From Prosthecodimorpha staleyi (GTDB lineage: Bacteria; Pseudomonadota; Alphaproteobacteria; Rhizobiales; Ancalomicrobiaceae): a stretch of DNA of 64,000 bases. The stretch is from NCBI RefSeq assembly GCF_018729455.1, contig NZ_JAHHZF010000001.1, forward strand, positions 316,902 through 380,901, written 5' to 3'. The position numbers were made by a program, and so were the translations under genes. Shown here in pieces: positions 8,868 through 17,079 of this stretch; within the stretch, counting starts at the first letter, position 1; each line of letters begins with the position of its first letter. The notes beneath the pieces were generated by a model. It did no database searches and was not told the origin of the DNA. It worked only from the letters and a program-made list of their open reading frames with translations.

Positions 8868-9947
8868 ATGCAAAACTACGATTATGTTCTTGTCTATGCC
8901 GATCCGAGCAGCCACGGCTCCTATCGCGACGCTCTGCCCGAACTCGACCTCCGTCTGACAGCGGCCGCCGAGGAATTGGAACGCCGTTCGGACGATCCCC
9001 GGTCGGTCGCGGTCATCGATGTCGATCTCTGCGACGCCGAGGTGGCCGCGGGCCTGAAGCGGGCGCTGCGCTCGACACATCGGGCTTCGCCGCTGATCGT
9101 CGTTGCCGACCGTCGCAGCCGCGCCGCCCAGGTCCGGGCCAAGGCGATCGGGGCGAGCCATGTGGTCGCCACCCGCGGCGAGGCGGAGGCCCTGGTGCGC
9201 ACGCTCTGCAGCGGCACGCCGGCGATGCCGCGCTACGCGCCCGAACGCAAGGCCTTCACCGTCCAGACCACCGCTCGCCAGGCCGCCGGCACCCTCGACA
9301 TGCTGTTCTCGAACCTGCTGACCGGTCGGCGGATCGATCCCGACGCAGTGCGCGCGAGCGGCACCCGCATCGTCGAGACGATCGGCGCGTCGGGCGTCGG
9401 CGCCTGGCTGGCCTCGGTGCGCCAGCACCATACCGGCACCTTCCAGCACTGCCTGCTGGTCACCGGCCTCGCCATCGCCTTCGGCCGCGCCCGCCGCCTG
9501 CCCGCCGCCGACATCCAGATGCTCGCCACCGGCGGCCTGCTGCACGACATCGGCAAGGCCAAGATCCCGCTCGCCATCCTGGACAAGCCCTGCGGCCTCG
9601 ACCCGGACGAGTTCGCGGTGATGAAGTTCCACACCGTCTACGGCGACAGCTTTCTGCGCGACCACACGACGGTGTCGCCCGCCATCCGAAGCCTCGTCCG
9701 AAGCCACCACGAATATCTCGACGGCAGCGGCTATCCGGACGGCCTCAAGGGCGACGCCATCCCGGAATTGACCCGCATGCTGACCATCGCCGACGTGATG
9801 GGCGCCCTGGTCGAAGACCGCGCCTATCGCAAGGGGCTGCCGGGCGCCGAGGCCTATGCCCGGATCGTCGCGATGGCCGAGGCCGGCAAGCTGGACCGGA
9901 TGCTGGTCCGCGCCTTCGCGGACGTGGTCAAGGCGATGAAGGCCTGA
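8868..9947 (+). CDS. HD-GYP domain protein, probable cyclic-di-GMP phosphodiesterase
   Basis: 359 aa. The N-terminal 110 residues resemble a degenerate receiver-like domain, with VAVIDVDLCDAEV and PLIVVADRRS but no full phospho-acceptor set. The C-terminal domain carries HHTGTFQHCLLV, the metal-binding LLHDIGKAKIPLA, and HHEYLDGSGYPDGLKGD, the HD-GYP signature. MLTIADVMGALVEDRAYRK follows, where the usual DAL is GAL. The family hydrolyses c-di-GMP to pGpG/GMP and lowers the cell's sessile signal. It is alone on the plus strand between crcB and rarA and convergent with rarA (7-bp gap), so it looks inserted into an otherwise conserved minus-strand order. Confidence 0.87.
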   Translation: MQNYDYVLVYADPSSHGSYRDALPELDLRLTAAAEELERRSDDPRSVAVIDVDLCDAEVAAGLKRALRSTHRASPLIVVADRRSRAAQVRAKAIGASHVVATRGEAEALVRTLCSGTPAMPRYAPERKAFTVQTTARQAAGTLDMLFSNLLTGRRIDPDAVRASGTRIVETIGASGVGAWLASVRQHHTGTFQHCLLVTGLAIAFGRARRLPAADIQMLATGGLLHDIGKAKIPLAILDKPCGLDPDEFAVMKFHTVYGDSFLRDHTTVSPAIRSLVRSHHEYLDGSGYPDGLKGDAIPELTRMLTIADVMGALVEDRAYRKGLPGAEAYARIVAMAEAGKLDRMLVRAFADVVKAMKA

Positions 9948-9954
9948 AAGGGCC

Positions 9955-11265
9955 TCAGCCGCCGCGCCGTTCGCGCCGGAGCTTTTCCCACCAGTCCAGC
10001 CGCTTGCGGATGTCGCGCTCGAAGCCGCGCTCGACCGGCTCGTAGAAGCTGCGCCGGCCGAGCTTTTCGGGGAAATAGTCCTGGCCCGAGAAGGCGTCGG
10101 GCTGGTCGTGGTCGTACTGGTAGCCGGCGCCGTAGCCTTCCCGGCCCATCAGCTTGGTCGGCGCATTCAGGATATGCTTCGGCGGCACCAGCGAGCCACC
10201 CTCCTCGGCCGCGCGTCTGGCCGCCTTCCAGGCGGTATAGACCGCGTTCGACTTCGGCGCGGTGGCGACATAGACGACCGCCTGAGCGATCGCCAGTTCG
10301 CCTTCCGGCGAGCCGAGGAAATCGTAGGCATCCTTGGCCGCATTGGCGACGACGAGGGCCTGCGGATCGGCCAGCCCGATATCCTCGACCGCCATCCGGA
10401 CCACGCGCCGCGCGATGAACAGCGGATCCTCGCCGGCATCGACCATGCGGGCGAGATAGTAGAGCGCGGCGTCGGGATCGGAGCCGCGCACCGACTTGTG
10501 CAGCGCGGAGATCAGATTGTAGTGGCCGTCCTGGCCCTTGTCGTAGATCGGCGCGCGCCGCTGCACGACCGCCTGCAGGGTCGCGGCATCGAACACCTCA
10601 CCGGGACCGGCGGCCCGGGCCACATCCTCGGCCAGCGTGATCGCGGCCCGGCCGTCGCCGTCGGCCATGCGGATCAGGACGCCGCGCGCTTCCGCGTCGA
10701 GCGGCAGCGGCCGGCCGAGTTCCATCTCGGCGCGCTCCAGAAGCCGGCCGATCGCGGCCTCGTCATGGGCCTTGAAGACCAGCACATGGGCGCGCGAGAG
10801 CAGCGCCGCGTTGAGCTCAAAGGACGGATTCTCGGTGGTCGCGCCGACCAGCACGATGGTGCCGTCTTCCATCACCGGCAGGAAGCCGTCCTGCTGGGCG
10901 CGGTTGAAGCGATGGATCTCGTCGACGAAGAGCAGCGTGCCCTGCCCGGAGAGGCGGCGCCCGCGCGCCGCCTCGAACACCTTCTTCAAGTCGGCGACGC
11001 CGGAGAAGATCGCCGAGATCTGCTCGAAATGCAGCTTCGTCTCACCGGCCAGCAGCCGGGCGACCGTCGTCTTGCCGGTGCCGGGCGGCCCCCAGAAGAT
11101 CAGGCTGCCGAGCGAGCCGGAGCGCAGCATGCGGGTGATCGTGCCGTCCGGCCCGACCAGATGGTCCTGCCCGACCACGTCGGCGAGCCGCGTCGGCCGC
11201 AACCGGTCGGCGAGCGGGCGCACCGCCGCCCTGTCGAGCCCGGCCGAACTGAACAGATCCGCCAT
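9955..11265 (-). CDS. rarA: Replication-associated recombination protein A (RarA/MgsA AAA+ ATPase)
   Basis: 436 aa, normal length. Seen are the N-terminal LADRLRPTRLADVVGQDHL, Walker A GPPGTGKTT, Walker B LLFVDEIHRF, sensor 1 GATTENPSF and the arginine-finger region LLSRAHV. The C-terminal MgsA domain has YDKGQDGHYNLISALHKS, GSDPDAALYYLARM and the terminal QDYFPEKLGRRSFYEP. It acts at stalled replication forks. GTG at 11268 and ATG at 11265 are adjacent; GGAGG lies 5 bp before the ATG, which is chosen. It starts 27 bp after degQ on the same strand, the usual pairing in alphaproteobacteria. Confidence 0.95.
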   Translation of the reverse strand: MADLFSSAGLDRAAVRPLADRLRPTRLADVVGQDHLVGPDGTITRMLRSGSLGSLIFWGPPGTGKTTVARLLAGETKLHFEQISAIFSGVADLKKVFEAARGRRLSGQGTLLFVDEIHRFNRAQQDGFLPVMEDGTIVLVGATTENPSFELNAALLSRAHVLVFKAHDEAAIGRLLERAEMELGRPLPLDAEARGVLIRMADGDGRAAITLAEDVARAAGPGEVFDAATLQAVVQRRAPIYDKGQDGHYNLISALHKSVRGSDPDAALYYLARMVDAGEDPLFIARRVVRMAVEDIGLADPQALVVANAAKDAYDFLGSPEGELAIAQAVVYVATAPKSNAVYTAWKAARRAAEEGGSLVPPKHILNAPTKLMGREGYGAGYQYDHDQPDAFSGQDYFPEKLGRRSFYEPVERGFERDIRKRLDWWEKLRRERRGG

Positions 11266-11292
11266 CACCGCCTCCGGCCGAGGGGCCGCCCC

Positions 11293-12708
11293 TCAGCTGC
11301 GCACCGCGAAGCGGACGACCTCGCCGCCGCGCTGGACCGCGACCCGCCAGGAGCCCGGATCCGACTGGGTGACCTTCTCGAGCGTCTTGGTCGAGTCGAT
11401 CTTGGTGCCGTTGACCTCGAGGATCACGTCGCCCTTCTGCACGAAGCGACCGGCCAGCGCGCCGGTCTCGACCGACTTGACGACCACGCCTTCGAGCGCG
11501 TTCGGAACACGCAGTTCCTCGGCGACGGCCGGCGAGAGATTGGCCACCACCGCGCCCTGGAACGGCGAGATCGCCCGGATCATGCGCTCGTCGCGCGGCA
11601 CCGTCTCCGGCGCGGCGACCAGGCCGACCTCGACGGTCATCGGCTTACCCTGTCGGATGATCGAGATTTTCGCCGTTCCACCGATCGGCCGCGTCGAATA
11701 GCGGTAACCGAAGCCGTCGAGATCGTCGATCTCGAAGCCGTCGATCGCCACCAGGAGATCGCCGACCTTCAGGCCGGCATTGGCAGCCGGCCCCTTCGCC
11801 GACATGCCGGCGACGAGAGTGCCGACCGGACGCTTGATGCCGAGCGCCTCGGCCATATCGGGCGTGACATTCTGCAGGGTCGCGCCGAACCACGGTCGGC
11901 GCAGGCTGCCGCCGGTTTTGGCCTGTTCGGCGACGAACTTGACCATCGCGCCGGGGATCGCGAAGCCGATGCCGATCGAGCCGCCGGAGCGCGAATAAAT
12001 CGCGGTCGGCACGCCGACGAGCCGGCCTTCCATGTCGACCAGCGCGCCGCCCGAATTGCCCGGATTGATCGCCGCGTCGGTCTGGATGAAGAAGCGATAG
12101 TCGGAGACGCCGACCTGGGTGCGGGCGAGCGCGGACACGATGCCCTGCGTCACCGTCTGGCCGACGCCGAACGGATTGCCGATCGCCAGCACGAGGTCGC
12201 CGACCTCGATCTGGTCGCTGTCGCCGAATTCGGCGAAGGGATAGTCGCCCTTCTCCTTGATGCGCAGGACGGCAAGGTCGGTGCGGTCGTCCTTGAGCAC
12301 CACGTCGGCCTCGAACTCGCGCTTGTCGGAAAGCGCGATCTTGACCTCGGTGGCGTCCTTGATGACGTGGTGGTTGGTCACCACCAGGCCGGAGCGATCG
12401 ATGATCACGCCCGAGCCGAGCGAGGATTCGACCCGATCCTTCGGCATGCCGAGCGGCCCGTCGCCGAAGAAGCGGCGGAACAGCGGATCGTCGAACATCG
12501 GCGATCCGCCCTGCTGGCGCAGCGTGCGTTGGGCATAGACGTTGACGACGGCCGGCGCGACGCGCTTGACGATCGGCGCGAAGGACAGCTGCACCTGCGC
12601 CTTGCTTTCCGGGACCACCCGAGTCTGGGTCTGGGTCTGCGCTTGGGCGGGAGCCGAGACGGCAACGGCAAGTATCAGGGCGGCAACGAACGAACCGGCA
12701 CGAACCAT
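11293..12708 (-). CDS. degQ: Periplasmic serine endoprotease DegQ/DegP family
   Basis: 471 aa with a signal peptide (VAALILAVAVSAPAQAQ; cleavage near residue 23), so it is periplasmic. The trypsin-like domain has the triad His114 (TNHHVIKDA), Asp144 (DRTDLAVLRI) and Ser219 (NPGNSGGAL). Two PDZ domains follow, the first around GTLVAGMSAKGPAANAG and the second with VVKSVETGALAGRFVQ. It degrades or refolds damaged envelope proteins. The leader has GGAGGAG 6-8 bp before the ATG, immediately after a 10-bp stem (12720-12745) that could affect ribosome access. It is the first gene of the degQ-rarA pair. Confidence 0.94.
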   Translation of the reverse strand: MVRAGSFVAALILAVAVSAPAQAQTQTQTRVVPESKAQVQLSFAPIVKRVAPAVVNVYAQRTLRQQGGSPMFDDPLFRRFFGDGPLGMPKDRVESSLGSGVIIDRSGLVVTNHHVIKDATEVKIALSDKREFEADVVLKDDRTDLAVLRIKEKGDYPFAEFGDSDQIEVGDLVLAIGNPFGVGQTVTQGIVSALARTQVGVSDYRFFIQTDAAINPGNSGGALVDMEGRLVGVPTAIYSRSGGSIGIGFAIPGAMVKFVAEQAKTGGSLRRPWFGATLQNVTPDMAEALGIKRPVGTLVAGMSAKGPAANAGLKVGDLLVAIDGFEIDDLDGFGYRYSTRPIGGTAKISIIRQGKPMTVEVGLVAAPETVPRDERMIRAISPFQGAVVANLSPAVAEELRVPNALEGVVVKSVETGALAGRFVQKGDVILEVNGTKIDSTKTLEKVTQSDPGSWRVAVQRGGEVVRFAVRS

Positions 12709-12719
12709 GGAACACTCCT

Positions 12720-12745
12720 CCGATCGCCTGGATCTAGGCGATCGG
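12720..12745 (-). promoter_or_regulatory. 10-bp hairpin abutting the degQ Shine-Dalgarno
   Basis: CCGATCGCCT and AGGCGATCGG are perfect complements separated by six bases. On the minus strand the stem ends in CGG and runs directly into AGGAG of the degQ ribosome binding site, so the last two stem bases are also SD bases. It may modulate degQ translation, or serve as a 3' hairpin for the upstream small gene, which ends at 12792. Confidence 0.5.
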
Positions 12746-12791
12746 GCACCGCATGGGAAGGCTCAGGGTCTTCCCCCGACACGATGTCCGT

Positions 12792-13172
12792 TCACTCGGC
12801 CGCGGAACTCTGCAAATCGGTGTTCGGCCAGATCGCCGCCACCGACGGCAAATGTGCCAGGCGCAAGATGTCCGGACCATTCGCATCCACGATGAAGCTG
12901 TTGGAGGACGCCAGAAAGCGCCCGGGGTCGCGGCCGAGCGCTTGCGTGATCTCTGCCGTGACGGCGGCGAGATCGACCGGTTCTGCAGCCCGGATGCCGA
13001 GGCTTCGGCGCCCCGGAAGACCGACCATGGCCGGGCGTGCATAAAGCGTCGGCCGCGGCGCCTCGATTTCCACGATCACGACGCGCCTCTCACCGCGCTC
13101 GGCTTCCGCGTCGCGCCGCAGATCGGCGGACCTGATCTTCTCCAGAGCAGCATCGACTAGGCCGGTCGTCAT
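12792..13172 (-). CDS. Small protein resembling a free-standing subtilisin propeptide (inhibitor I9-like)
   Basis: 126 aa, no signal peptide. The pattern is a beta strand (RRVVIVEIEAP, residues 29-39), a helix (VDLAAVTAEITQAL), a strand (NSFIVDANGPDILRLAHLP) and a final VAAIWPNTD. This matches the I9/propeptide layout, where the last strand normally reads V-x-x-V/I-x-P-N/D. It lies 172 bp downstream of a subtilase on the same strand. I infer that it may be a trans-acting foldase or inhibitor for that protease. The ATG at 13172 is preceded by AAAGGAG. This is a pattern-level call; a profile search is needed to confirm the family. Confidence 0.62.
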   Translation of the reverse strand: MTTGLVDAALEKIRSADLRRDAEAERGERRVVIVEIEAPRPTLYARPAMVGLPGRRSLGIRAAEPVDLAAVTAEITQALGRDPGRFLASSNSFIVDANGPDILRLAHLPSVAAIWPNTDLQSSAAE

Positions 13173-13344
13173 GTGCGTGCTCCTTTCGAACCGCAGCAGC
13201 ATCGGCTTGAATCCTTGATGAAGCACAGTAGGCCCGAATATGGGCGATGAACAGAAGGCGCCAACCGCACGCCGGGATTCGCTGAACGCAACCGGCGCCG
13301 CTCTGCCGGGTGGCAGGCGGCGGTGCTCCCCGAGGGTTACTTCG

Positions 13345-14997
13345 TCAGTAGCCGAGGTCTCGCGCAAAACCGACGGCGCGCAGGATGTCGACCCTTCCGA
13401 ATCCGAACCGGTGGTTCTGTCCCGCCTCGCCCAGTTCTTCTGCGGAGCCCGTCAGGAGATCTTGGAGAAGCAGGGCGCGCTCGGCCGGATCGACGCGATC
13501 ACGGATCGCCGTCGCGCTCAGCAGCAACGCGATAGCGCCCGCGACATGGGGGGCGGCCATCGAGGTCCCATTGAAATGCTCCCATTTGCCACCGGGAACC
13601 GAGGATTCGATCGCCACCCCAGGCGCCGAAATGTCAGGCTTGGAGTAGACCAGCGGCAAAAGGTCTTTCGAAAAGAAGGGCGACTGGCGGATGACCTGTG
13701 TCCGTCCGCCGGAAAAGCCAGCCGCCCGGTTGAGGAAATCGGTCGCTCCGACCGCAAAGGCCAGAATATCGTTGCCGGGCGATCCGCTGGTCTGACTGCC
13801 CTCGTTTCCGATTGCGGTGACCACCGGAATGCCGACCCGCAAGGCATTCATGATCGCGCTGGTATAGGTGCTCGGCACGTCCGGTCCCCACATCAGGCCC
13901 CCGAGCGACATGTTGATGACGTCGACCTTCTGGTTGATCGCCCATTCCATGCCGGCCAGGATCTGGGCGTGCGTTCCCCCACGCTCGCCGTTCAGGACCA
14001 AGGCGGCGGCAATCCGTGCTTCCGGCGCGACGCCGATCCAGCGCCCGTTGGCATTGCCGCCGACCATGATGCCCGCGCAGTGGGTACCGTGACGGTCGGA
14101 ATCATAGGGTTTGGACCCCGGAACCGGATCGCCGCGTTCGTCAAATTCCTCCCAGGCGTCGATCTTGCCGGCAAGATCGGGATGGGTCGGGTCGATCCCG
14201 GTGTCGAGCAACGCTATGCGGACGCCGGCGCCCCGGGCGTTGAAGGCGCCCCAGACGCCGAGGGCACCGATCGATCGGACGCCCCAGCCGCTCACCTTGT
14301 TGTCTTCGATCCAATGCGGGATCCGGTTCGGTGCCACGGCGGGAGGCAGCGTGACACGCCGGTTCGGGAAGACCGCCTCGATCTTCTCGGCCAGCGCATC
14401 GCTGTAGAGATTGGCCAGGTCCTTGCCTGCGACCCGCAGCAGGATGCTTCCGGAACTCCAGAATTCCCGCGGTCTGAAGGCGACGCCTTTCCGTCCGGCG
14501 CCCGCGCGCTTGGATGCCGTTGCGGCGGCCGCGGTCGCTCTCTGCGGCATGGCCTCCTGAAGAGCCGACGTGACCTGCTGAAGGGCCGCCATGCTTGTCT
14601 GCCGGAGCAAACTGATGATTGCGCCCATCGACTTGCCGGCCAACTCTTCTCCGTCGCCAGACCCCTTCGGAAGCCGATCGGCGCTACCCGACAGGCTCAG
14701 GTCGTTGACCGCCTGTGCGGCGGCGACAAAGCGCGACGAAGAGGCCACACCCTTTCTTTGCGACGACCGTACGACCGCAGCCTCGTCGACACGCTTCGAC
14801 GGCAGCACGTCGCGGGCCGACGTCGACATCGAGCGCTTCCGCAATGTGGTGGCGATGCTCCGCGAGAAGGCGTCCTCGGCATCGTTCTCCGTGCCTGCCT
14901 TGACGATGATCTCGTGAAAATCGGAAGGTTCCGTGTCCCGTATCGCCTCGACCTGCTCACGCAGACGCTTCAAGTGATCGGCTGAAACCTTCGCCAT
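13345..14997 (-). CDS. Subtilase (S8 family) serine protease without signal peptide
   Basis: 550 aa from the ATG at 14997, which follows AAGGGGGG. The N-terminal ~180 residues are polar, Ala/Ser-rich and unlike known domains. A short I9-like segment (GSILLRVAGKDLANL ... KIEAVFPNRRV) precedes the catalytic domain. Triad: Asp265 (ALLDTGIDPTHPDL), His303 (DRHGTHCAGI), Ser479 (NGTSMAAPHVAGA), with oxyanion Asn398 (AIGNEGS), so it should be active. No secretion signal is visible, which is unusual for S8. It may be cytosolic or leave by another route. The small I9-like gene follows it. Confidence 0.88.
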   Translation of the reverse strand: MAKVSADHLKRLREQVEAIRDTEPSDFHEIIVKAGTENDAEDAFSRSIATTLRKRSMSTSARDVLPSKRVDEAAVVRSSQRKGVASSSRFVAAAQAVNDLSLSGSADRLPKGSGDGEELAGKSMGAIISLLRQTSMAALQQVTSALQEAMPQRATAAAATASKRAGAGRKGVAFRPREFWSSGSILLRVAGKDLANLYSDALAEKIEAVFPNRRVTLPPAVAPNRIPHWIEDNKVSGWGVRSIGALGVWGAFNARGAGVRIALLDTGIDPTHPDLAGKIDAWEEFDERGDPVPGSKPYDSDRHGTHCAGIMVGGNANGRWIGVAPEARIAAALVLNGERGGTHAQILAGMEWAINQKVDVINMSLGGLMWGPDVPSTYTSAIMNALRVGIPVVTAIGNEGSQTSGSPGNDILAFAVGATDFLNRAAGFSGGRTQVIRQSPFFSKDLLPLVYSKPDISAPGVAIESSVPGGKWEHFNGTSMAAPHVAGAIALLLSATAIRDRVDPAERALLLQDLLTGSAEELGEAGQNHRFGFGRVDILRAVGFARDLGY

Positions 14998-15207
14998 CTC
15001 TGCCCCCCTTGGAAGCGGACGTCCGCGGCGAGGCTCCATCCCCGTCCTTTTCGTGCCTGGACGTTCCGCAACGAGAGGTAAGGTTATTTGCACCTATAAG
15101 CAGCGTCAACCGAAATTGCGCAACCGAGGATACGTAACTTCCTCGTCGCTTGGGTTCGACTGACGACGCGTCGGTCAGGCCCTCCGTTGATGGCCGCCGG
15201 CGCCCTC
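14998..15207. other. Intergenic stretch upstream of the subtilase
   Basis: About 210 bp between the subtilase start and the mttB-family stop, both on the minus strand. It is noticeably more AT-rich around 15070-15150 than the genes around it, as expected of a promoter region, but no clear -35/-10 pair was chosen. Confidence 0.3.
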
Positions 15208-16755
15208 TCAATGCGTCGCGTCGGGCATCGAGGCCTTGCGGCGGGCCATGAAGTCGTTCAGGGCTTCGTCGATGCCGGGGTCGATGTCGGGGGCGACGTA
15301 GTCGGCGAGCATCTTCTTCCAGAGGCCGTTGGCGCGCTGGGCGGCGTCCTTGGAGCCTTCGGCCATCCACTGCTCGACCGAATTGTTGTCGGCGACCGAG
15401 GAACGGTAGAAGGCGGTCTCGAAATTGGCCTGGGTGTGGCCGCAGCCGAGGAAATGGCCGCCGGGCGGCACCTCGCGGAAGGCCGCCATGCCCTGCCCGT
15501 TCTCCGACAGGTCGATGCCGCGCGCCAGCACATGCATCATGCCGAGCTGGTCGCAGTCCATGACGAATTTCTCGTAGGACGAGGCGAGCCCGCCCTCCAT
15601 CCAGCCGGCGGCATGGAGCACGAAATTGGCGCCGGCATGGACGGTCGGGATCAGCGTCTGGGCACTCTCGTAGGCCGCCTGGGCGTCCGGCACCTTGGAG
15701 GCGCAGAGCGAGCCGCCGGTGCGGAACGGCATCTTGTAGCGGCGGGCGAGCTGGGCGGCACCATAGATGGCGAGCGCGGCCTCCGGGGTGCCGAAGGTCG
15801 GCGCCCCGGACTGCATCGACAGGGTCGAGACGAAGGTGCCGAAGATGGCCGGCGCGCCGGGCCGAACCAGTTGCAGGAAGCTGACGCCCGCCAGCACCTC
15901 GGCCAGCACCTGGGTCAGCGTGCCGGCGACCGTCACCGGGCTCATGGCGCCCGACAGAATGAAGGGCGTGATGATGCACGCCTGATTATTGCGGGCATAG
16001 ACCTCGGCCGCGCCCAGCATGGTGGCGTCCCAGACCATCGGCGAATTGGCGTTGATGAGCGAGGTCACCACCGTGTTCGACTGGATGAAGTCCTTGCCGA
16101 ACAGGATCTCGGCCATCGAGACCGTGTCCTGCGCCCGGTCGGGATGCGTCACCGAGCCCATGAAGGGTTTGTCGGAAAAGCGCATGTGGGCATAGACCAT
16201 GTCCAGATGGCGCTTGTTGACTGGCAGGTCGACCGGCTCGCACACCGTGCCGCCGGAATGGTGCATGTAGGGGCTCTGGTAGGCGAGCTTCACGAAATTG
16301 CGGAAATCCTCGATCGTGCCGTAGCGCCGGCCCTGGTCGAGATCGTGCACGAAGGGCGAGCCGTAGACCGGCGCGAAGACCGTGTTGCGCCCGCCGATAT
16401 GCACGCTGCGCTCGGGATTGCGCGCATGCTGGACATAGTCGGAGGGCACGGTCGAGACGAGCTGCCGGGCGAGGCCGCGGGGGAAATGCACCCGCTCGCC
16501 GCGCACGTCGCAACCGGCCTGGCGCAGGCGCTCCAGCGCGCTCGGATAGTCGCGGAATTCGATGCCAATCTCCTCCATCAGGGTCTCAGCATTGTGCTCG
16601 ATGATCGACAGGCCCTCCTCGGAGAGCACCTCGGTGATCGGCAGGTTGCGGGTGATGTAGGGCACCGACACGGCGGACCGCGCAGACCGGGCGGCGCGAC
16701 GCGCCTCGCGGCCACGACGCTGTTCGCGGCCACCGGCTTCCGGCATGTCATTCAT
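15208..16755 (-). CDS. MttB-family methyltransferase, non-pyrrolysine type
   Basis: 515 aa. The family pattern is clear: HNAETLMEEIGIEFRDYP near the N-terminus, GTIEDFRNFVKLAYQSP, MRFSDKPFMGS, ANSPMVWDATMLGAAEVYA, SGAMSPVTVAGTL, APTFGTPEAAL, and the C-terminal HFLGCGHTQANFETAFYR. Members move a methyl group from a quaternary or tertiary amine to a corrinoid protein. No amber codon interrupts the frame, so this is the non-Pyl branch that includes glycine betaine methyltransferases. No corrinoid protein or MtbA-type partner is nearby, so the methyl acceptor is unclear. The ATG at 16755 follows GGGAGGG. Confidence 0.88.
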   Translation of the reverse strand: MNDMPEAGGREQRRGREARRAARSARSAVSVPYITRNLPITEVLSEEGLSIIEHNAETLMEEIGIEFRDYPSALERLRQAGCDVRGERVHFPRGLARQLVSTVPSDYVQHARNPERSVHIGGRNTVFAPVYGSPFVHDLDQGRRYGTIEDFRNFVKLAYQSPYMHHSGGTVCEPVDLPVNKRHLDMVYAHMRFSDKPFMGSVTHPDRAQDTVSMAEILFGKDFIQSNTVVTSLINANSPMVWDATMLGAAEVYARNNQACIITPFILSGAMSPVTVAGTLTQVLAEVLAGVSFLQLVRPGAPAIFGTFVSTLSMQSGAPTFGTPEAALAIYGAAQLARRYKMPFRTGGSLCASKVPDAQAAYESAQTLIPTVHAGANFVLHAAGWMEGGLASSYEKFVMDCDQLGMMHVLARGIDLSENGQGMAAFREVPPGGHFLGCGHTQANFETAFYRSSVADNNSVEQWMAEGSKDAAQRANGLWKKMLADYVAPDIDPGIDEALNDFMARRKASMPDATH

Positions 16756-17079
16756 CGTGAACCCTCCCAGGAACGGCCTTGGCCCGCCCGCTTGTCGCCC
16801 GAGCACGCCCCGTCGACATGGCGGACGAGGGCACTCCCTTTTCGTTCAGTCGGAAGCCCGGTCGCGCGATCGGCCGGATCGATCGATCCGATCGACCGGC
16901 CGGCGCGCGAGGCTTGCCGCGACCACGCCGTGCTGCGCGACGGCGCGACCGTCCCGGCGCGTCCCGGTAGGCCGGTCGCGCCGGAACGAGGTTAGGCCGT
17001 TGCAGGGGGCCGAGACTGTGCTGTGCCCGTCACCGGATGGCGCATGCGCGACAGGCTTTCCGCCGGCGGCAGGCCGCCG
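16756..17079. other. 324-bp gap with a 16-bp perfect palindrome
   Basis: No gene is supported. The central part is built from GATC/CGATCG-rich sequence including the palindrome at 16875-16890. The part nearest 16756 must contain the mttB-family promoter on the minus strand, and the part nearest 17079 the 3' end of the nrsF gene. Confidence 0.45.
16875..16890. promoter_or_regulatory. 16-bp perfect palindrome, possible operator
   Basis: CGGATCGATCGATCCG reads the same on both strands and sits in further CGATCG-rich sequence, about 120 bp upstream of the mttB-family start. A dimeric repressor site would look like this. GATC-rich palindromes also occur by chance in this composition, so the role is a guess. 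Confidence 0.35.

Noticed and set aside
10108-13044. 978-codon open frame opposite rarA and degQ
   Set aside because: Antisense shadow; crosses two well-supported genes and their intergenic gap.
15208-16755. Pyrrolysine codon in the mttB-family gene
   Set aside because: No in-frame TAG; the protein is the full-length non-Pyl form.
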